A DNA stretch of 64,000 bases, taken from assembly GCA_965277895.1 (NCBI GenBank), contig CBDIDR010000001.1:1426001-1490000 (forward strand). Direction: 5' to 3'. Shown here piece after piece: positions 60,501 through 64,000 of this stretch. The notes below the pieces were generated by a model. That model did not search any database. It was not told the DNA's origin and saw nothing but the letters and a program-made list of their open reading frames with translations. This DNA is from GCA-2862585 sp965277895. GTDB lineage: Bacteria; Bacteroidota; Bacteroidia; Flavobacteriales; UBA7312. The translations under genes were made by a program, and so were the position numbers. Position 1 is the stretch's first letter; each line of letters starts with the position of its first letter.

Positions 60501-61672
60501 ACAGATTAACTACAGATAACGATGTAAGCATAGCTAATTTCGGTGGTGAAAACCCACAGCTTAAACGTTCAAGCTCTGACAATTTAAACTTCCCATATAC
60601 ATATAACGGTATTGTATCTGTCAATGGATCATACTGGTATGGAAATGGTGGAAGTTTTATGACCGATTACTACTACTACTTTTACAACTGGAAAATAAAA
60701 ACAATCTGCTCTAGTGCACGAACTCCAGTAGAGGTGCAAATTGGTAGTAGCGAACCATTATCTATTGATGTTACAAGCAATTGCCCATATGATAGTCTAA
60801 CGCTGAATGCTTCCGGGAATTTCACTTCATTCGAATGGGATGATTCATCCACAAATCAAAGCCTAACTATTTTTGAGGAAGGCACTTATGAGGTAATAGC
60901 TTACGATTCTGCAGGATGTGCAGCTACTTCATCCATTGAGATTCCCTCAATTAATAGCTTTGAAATAACATCAAACGAGAGTTTATGTGAAGGCTCAACT
61001 ATTTATCTTCAATCTATAATAGGACTTGAGTCTTACCTTTGGAATACTGGAGAAACTTCTAGTGTAATTTCTATAAATTCATCAGGCACATACTCTGTTG
61101 CTGCTGAAGATGAAAACGGTTGTGAATTATTTGATGAAATCACTATTGAGTCAATAGCCGCAAGTCAGATAGAAATTGAATACAACCTTGACTCGCTTGT
61201 AGTATGCAGAGGTAGTAGTGTAGATTTCTTTGTTTCATCTAGTTTTGAAAACATGAACGTTGTTTGGAATAATGTTGATTTAGGTAATGAATATTCACAA
61301 ATTTTTCTTCTAAATGGCGAGCAAGAAGTTACAGTAACTGGTCTTGACGAAAATGGATGTTCTTCTGTTGACACTCTAAAATTAACAGTAATTGAATGTG
61401 AAACATCTATTGATGAATTCTTCCTTAATACTCAGCTTTTCCCTAATCCAAATGATGGTAGATTTATAATTCAACACCAGTCATCTAAAGAGGAAATTAA
61501 TCTCATTAGAATCATCGACTTGCAAAGCCGTATAATTGAGCAACGTCAGGTGAATTACGATAATGGATTTTTAGTAGAGCAGTTCGATTTATCTAACTTA
61601 AGCAAAGGATTATACCTAGTAGAATTGAATTCAACTTATGGAAGAAGCATCAAAAAAGTGATACTAGAATAA
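57512..61672 (+). CDS. Giant secreted BNR/sortilin-like propeller protein with PKD and T9SS sorting domain
   Basis: 1386 residues. The signal peptide (about 1-20) is followed by a pro-region, then two consecutive VPS10/sortilin- or glycosyl-hydrolase-74-like propellers (about 100-755) built of Asp-box blades (SPSGGLWKSTDGGENWSS, MKSTDGGQSWNTT, YKSENDGENWTD, FKTINGGVDWYNL). A PKD domain is at about 770-845 (NVEWNFGDGNVS), then an Ig-like unit, a beta-sandwich (about 925-1060), more Ig-like domains, and a type A T9SS sorting domain from about 1300 (LFPNPNDGRFIIQ, GLYLVELNS). It should be exported to the surface. The propeller could bind or cleave glycans; the blades alone do not decide. It is followed at 61675 by the convergent FAD oxidase gene. 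Confidence 0.85.
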   Translation: MPNFLTLFLSFTILSFYSYAQKSWVNDIHNEEKSLYEIQESFESYWEGKAIGKGKGWKPFKRREAFMAPRVYPDGIFPYEKLYEEYSKLKNQPKSLNISDIEADWQAFGPTSVPYQNNGSKRGVGRINIVEFNPTNPNIIWVGSPSGGLWKSTDGGENWSSNTDLLPNLGVSDIAIDPTNPDIMYIITGDRDADDTYAYGLMKSTDGGQSWNTTGLSFNINNAYRGNRVLINPNNTNILLVSTRKSGYGETYRSIDGGENFEMVLQGPNFISMEYNVSNPNTVYAVTTGTSKFYRSNDNGLTWDNMTNDVGLPNSGNNRGIIGVTEANSNVVYILYSSNDDGFGGLYKSIDGGYNFTLQSETPNILSWETDGGGEGGQGWYDLALAVSPTNENTIFTGGINIWKSTNGGQDWNISSHWYGSGGVEYAHADQHILRYNPDNGILYAGNDGGLYKSENDGENWTDISDDLQITQFYKIGISQTDYGLLLGGTQDNGTLRCNSQNDWDAVRGGDGMECAVDPTNPDIMYSELYYGDIAISTNGGSNWDNIAPDSDGAWVTPYQIDQNNPSRIVIGYNVVYESLDYGENWNTISSTFNGSENIDVICLSPSNDDVIYIAEGEDIFKTINGGVDWYNLSSGLPSKTITSIAVHPDNSNELWTTFSGYSDGDKVFYSTDGGNNWSNISNNLPNLPSNTILFYPPNETLFLGTDIGVFYKDSSMTDWENFNQGLPNVIVTELEYHISSNKLFAGTYGRGVWVTSLPPTSAPVASFNYSSTNECAGIVSFNNSSSNSVNVEWNFGDGNVSTESFTTHQYSTSGNYTVELIVSNNLGADTITQEININLVEPPTASSTQNCTPTSVTLTANNNGTSNDINWYDAPFGGNLVHIGESYTTDELNSTTTFYIESASISDSAQIGEVFHSGNSDYSGSASSVGSLEFDANESFILESVDVFTNQAGERKIVLFDNEGNIVHEHTEDVPESENVAHTIELNFQISAGNSYRLTTDNDVSIANFGGENPQLKRSSSDNLNFPYTYNGIVSVNGSYWYGNGGSFMTDYYYYFYNWKIKTICSSARTPVEVQIGSSEPLSIDVTSNCPYDSLTLNASGNFTSFEWDDSSTNQSLTIFEEGTYEVIAYDSAGCAATSSIEIPSINSFEITSNESLCEGSTIYLQSIIGLESYLWNTGETSSVISINSSGTYSVAAEDENGCELFDEITIESIAASQIEIEYNLDSLVVCRGSSVDFFVSSSFENMNVVWNNVDLGNEYSQIFLLNGEQEVTVTGLDENGCSSVDTLKLTVIECETSIDEFFLNTQLFPNPNDGRFIIQHQSSKEEINLIRIIDLQSRIIEQRQVNYDNGFLVEQFDLSNLSKGLYLVELNSTYGRSIKKVILE

Positions 61673-61674
61673 GT

Positions 61675-63075
61675 TTAGACAAACATTTTCTTTGGATTAA
61701 GAATACCCTTTGGATCGAATAAAGTCTTTATTCCTTTCTGCAGATTGAGGTTTTCATCAGTAAAAGCAATGTCCATATAGTTTTTTTGAACTAAGCCTAT
61801 GCCATGCTCACCGCTTATTGTTCCACCAAGCTCAACAGTAAGCTCAAATAATTCCCTTATTCCAATGTGTAAGTCATTATTCCAAGCGTCATCACTCATA
61901 TCACCTTTAATGATGTTTATATGCAAATTACCATCGCCAGCGTGGCCATAACACACAGAGTTAAATCCGTGTTTTTGACCAATTTCCTTCACTCCTTTTA
62001 AAAGCTTTGGTAATTCAGCTCTAGGAACCACGGTATCTTCTTCTTTGTAAACGCTATTACTTTTTACAGCTTCACCTACTGCCCTTCTCATCTTCCAAAG
62101 TTGTTCTGTCTGAAGAGATGAATCAGCGAATAGTATTTCTCCACAATCAAACTGTTCCATGACCTCAGTAATACGTTCACAGTCTTTGAATAAAGTATCC
62201 ATATCATTTCCGTCAACCTCAACCAATAAATGAGCTTCTACATCATCTTCAATAGAAATATTTACATCTGAAAACTTTAATGTCCAGTCAAGTGCTTCTC
62301 TTTCCATAAATTCCAAAGCTGATGGCGTAATACCCGCCCGGAATACAGCAGAAACTGCTTCACAAGCCTTTTCAGCAGAACGGAAAGGCACTAAAAGTGT
62401 TAAATCTTGTGTTGGATGAGGAATAAGTTTAAAAACAATTTTAGTAATGACGCCTAGCGTACCTTCGCTTCCAATCATCAATTGAGTAAGGTTGTATCCA
62501 GTAGAGTTTTTCAGAACATTCGCTCCAGTCCAAATAATATCTCCAGACGGCAAAACCACCTCTAAATTTAATACATAATCCTTAGTAACACCATATTTAA
62601 GTGCTTTCGGACCACCTGAGTTTTCGGCTAAATTACCACCTAAAAAACTACTTCCCTTACTCGCTGGGTCTGGCGGATAGAAAAGACCTTTTTCTTTTAC
62701 CGCATCTTTGAATACCTGATTAATTACTCCAGGTTCTACGGTAGCTTGTAGATTTCTTTCATCAATATCAATAATAGTATTGAACCTCTCCATACTTAAA
62801 GCCACACCACCACATACAGGTAATGAACCACCACTAAGCCCAGTTCTAGCGCCACAAGGGGTCACAGAAATATTATTCGAATTGCAATAGGCTAAGACTT
62901 TTGAAACCTCTTCTGTAGTTGAAGGCTTAATTACAACTTCGGGCAGATAGACTAAATCCTCAGTCTCATCATGTGAATAATTTTGTAGGCTATCAGCGTC
63001 ATAATGAACAGATTTTTGGTCTAAAATGCTTTTGAAATAGTCTAAGTGTGAAGGAGTTATCTTGTTGAAATTCAT
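61675..63075 (-). CDS. FAD-linked oxidase, GlcD/D-2-hydroxyacid dehydrogenase type
   Basis: 466 residues from ATG 63075 (MNFNKITPSHLDYFKSILD). The FAD_binding_4 domain has PEVVIKPSTTEEVSKVL, the GARTGLSGGSLP pyrophosphate loop, DPASKGSSFLGGNLAENSGG and MIGSEGTLGVITKI; the FAD-oxidase C domain has the metal-site motif CYGHAGDGNLHINI and SGEHGIGLVQK. This is the glycolate oxidase GlcD/D-lactate or D-2-hydroxyglutarate dehydrogenase group. It lacks the Fe-S domain fused in the about 970-residue Bacteroidota homologues. The exact 2-hydroxyacid is not determined. The frame is open to 63177, but those codons cover the promoter. Confidence 0.9.
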   Translation of the reverse strand: MNFNKITPSHLDYFKSILDQKSVHYDADSLQNYSHDETEDLVYLPEVVIKPSTTEEVSKVLAYCNSNNISVTPCGARTGLSGGSLPVCGGVALSMERFNTIIDIDERNLQATVEPGVINQVFKDAVKEKGLFYPPDPASKGSSFLGGNLAENSGGPKALKYGVTKDYVLNLEVVLPSGDIIWTGANVLKNSTGYNLTQLMIGSEGTLGVITKIVFKLIPHPTQDLTLLVPFRSAEKACEAVSAVFRAGITPSALEFMEREALDWTLKFSDVNISIEDDVEAHLLVEVDGNDMDTLFKDCERITEVMEQFDCGEILFADSSLQTEQLWKMRRAVGEAVKSNSVYKEEDTVVPRAELPKLLKGVKEIGQKHGFNSVCYGHAGDGNLHINIIKGDMSDDAWNNDLHIGIRELFELTVELGGTISGEHGIGLVQKNYMDIAFTDENLNLQKGIKTLFDPKGILNPKKMFV

Positions 63076-63089
63076 CAAAGTTGTTTTGG

Positions 63090-63097
63090 CAAAAATA
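63090..63097 (-). promoter_or_regulatory. -7 promoter element TATTTTTG (minus strand)
   Basis: A perfect TAnnTTTG match 14 bases before the ATG at 63075; the DPP IV gene starts divergently 33 bases further on. Confidence 0.45.
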
Positions 63098-63130
63098 AGT
63101 AAATTCGCTATTCTTTTAAAATAGTTATTC

Positions 63131-64000
63131 GTGAGAAAAATATATCTACTTAGCCTTATCGTTTTACCTCTTAGCATATTTGCTCAGAAGAAAGACATTA
63201 CCCTTGAAAATATCTGGAAGACATATGACTTCTACCCAAAATCTGTAAAAGGCTTTAAGTCTATGAACAATGGAGACTATTATAGCAGAATTGATACTAA
63301 AGATAGTATAACAGAAATCAATAAGTACAGTTTTAAAACAGGTAAAAAAGTTCGTAAGATTCTTGATTCAAAGGGTATTGAATTCAATATTAACAACTAC
63401 ACCTTTTCTAAGGATGAAAAAAAGATATTATTTGCTACGGAAACTAAAAGTATTTACCGCTACAGCTCAAAGTCCAAATACTTTGTTTATGATTTACTCA
63501 CAAGGAAAGTAGATACTCTAAAATCTGAAAAAGTAATGTATGCTACTTTTTCGCCTAATGGAGATAAAGTAGCTTATGTATTCCATAATAATCTTTTTAT
63601 TAGGGACCTCAAATCCAAAAACACAACTCAAATAACTTTTGATGGAGAGGTAAACAAAATAATAAATGGTGCATCAGACTGGGTATACGAAGAGGAATTT
63701 GGCTTAGTAAAGGCATTTCAATGGTCACCAGATGGAGAACAACTGGCTTATTATAAATTTGACGAAAGCAATGTGAAGGAGTTTTCTATGGATATGTTCA
63801 AAAACGAACTCTACCCTAGTCAATATGAATTCAAATACCCAAAAGCCGGAGAAGAAAATTCAAAAGTTAGTATACACCTATTTGACCTTAAATCTCAAAA
63901 AACAAATGCTATAACATTTAGAAAGGAGTACGAGTATTTTCCTAGAATGGGATGGACAAAAAACGAAGATATTTTGTTTGTTTCAGCTATGAATAGACAT
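63131..64000 (+). CDS. Dipeptidyl-peptidase IV-like S9 peptidase, N-terminal part
   Basis: From a GTG at 63131 the frame is open to the right edge (290 codons). A signal peptide (MRKIYLLSLIVLPLSIFAQ) precedes the DPP IV propeller: NIWKTYDFYPKSVKGFKSMN, VMYATFSPNGDKVAYVFHNN and the family hallmark DWVYEEEF, followed by AFQWSPDGEQLAYYKFDES. The EE pair binds the free N-terminus of substrates in DPP IV. The hydrolase domain with the Ser-Asp-His triad lies beyond the window. It is a secreted/periplasmic post-proline dipeptidase. It is divergent from the FAD oxidase gene, with 55 bases between the starts. Confidence 0.88.
   Translation, partial: MRKIYLLSLIVLPLSIFAQKKDITLENIWKTYDFYPKSVKGFKSMNNGDYYSRIDTKDSITEINKYSFKTGKKVRKILDSKGIEFNINNYTFSKDEKKILFATETKSIYRYSSKSKYFVYDLLTRKVDTLKSEKVMYATFSPNGDKVAYVFHNNLFIRDLKSKNTTQITFDGEVNKIINGASDWVYEEEFGLVKAFQWSPDGEQLAYYKFDESNVKEFSMDMFKNELYPSQYEFKYPKAGEENSKVSIHLFDLKSQKTNAITFRKEYEYFPRMGWTKNEDILFVSAMNRH

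Noticed and set aside
63076..63177. 34-residue N-terminal extension of the FAD oxidase
   Set aside because: It covers the predicted promoter and the divergent DPP IV start, and has no family resemblance.
1..64000. tRNA or rRNA genes, CRISPR arrays, insertion sequences, prophage
   Set aside because: No cloverleaf, regular repeat-spacer pattern, transposase or phage gene was seen in any gap; gaps are short and mostly promoter or terminator DNA.

Overview
The window looks like a chromosomal segment of a Bacteroidota bacterium, most likely a marine Flavobacteriales/Cryomorphaceae-type member. The evidence is type IX secretion (T9SS) C-terminal sorting domains on at least four proteins, a gliding-motility (CHU_C-like) C-terminal domain, a DUF4295 mini-gene next to rpmG, a BshC bacillithiol enzyme, PorE-like OmpA/PD40 lipoprotein-type proteins, AT-rich DNA, and -7 promoter elements of the TAnnTTTG type. 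I see no rRNA, tRNA, CRISPR array, intact insertion sequence or replication origin.

1-5 kb (+): tail of a DivIC/FtsB-like division protein, a one-polypeptide MutA-MutB methylmalonyl-CoA mutase, its G-protein chaperone MeaB and an EamA transporter, all overlapping end to start. 5-11.7 kb (mostly -): an orphan hypothetical gene, a scar where two unrelated gene fragments are joined (SIMPL 5' end and HNH nuclease 3' end), a HAD phosphatase, an OmpA/TPR envelope pair, a secreted SGNH hydrolase, a small CDGSH Fe-S protein and a decayed T9SS sorting-domain fragment. 11.7-15.1 kb: a CsgG-like lipoprotein, an LPP20 lipoprotein and a convergent LPP20-like lipoprotein.

15.2-24.6 kb (+): two secreted beta-propeller proteins sharing a small Cys-rich module, RarA, a large lipoprotein with a DUF5723 barrel, KdsA, then a small accessory group (DUF4177-like, cytochrome c lipoprotein, GNAT gene with an in-frame stop) behind a palindromic operator. 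24.6-33 kb (-): one tightly packed seven-gene operon, DDAH-like hydrolase, CtlX, ArgS, Ffh, FolD, QueE, OmpA/PD40, from a promoter shared divergently with the + strand group enoyl-CoA hydratase, FtsK, LolA (33.1-36.8 kb).

36.8-47.6 kb: a giant repeat-rich surface protein with its CHU_C partner, a bshC-guaA-LysM operon, and two small envelope genes. 47.6-56 kb (-): the Bacteroidota translation/targeting cluster hisS, DUF4625-like lipoprotein, cinA, rpmB, rpmG, DUF4295, ftsY, rimO, in which an M1 peptidase and a lipoprotein sit between rpmB and rpmG. 56-64 kb: a small outer-membrane barrel, a zinc peptidase, a 1386-residue T9SS propeller protein, a GlcD-type FAD oxidase and the start of a DPP IV gene.

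Most of the window is housekeeping. Its more unusual content is the mutase fusion, the gene scars, the CsgG/LPP20 cluster, the surface-protein modules and the symmetric or start-abutting promoters.
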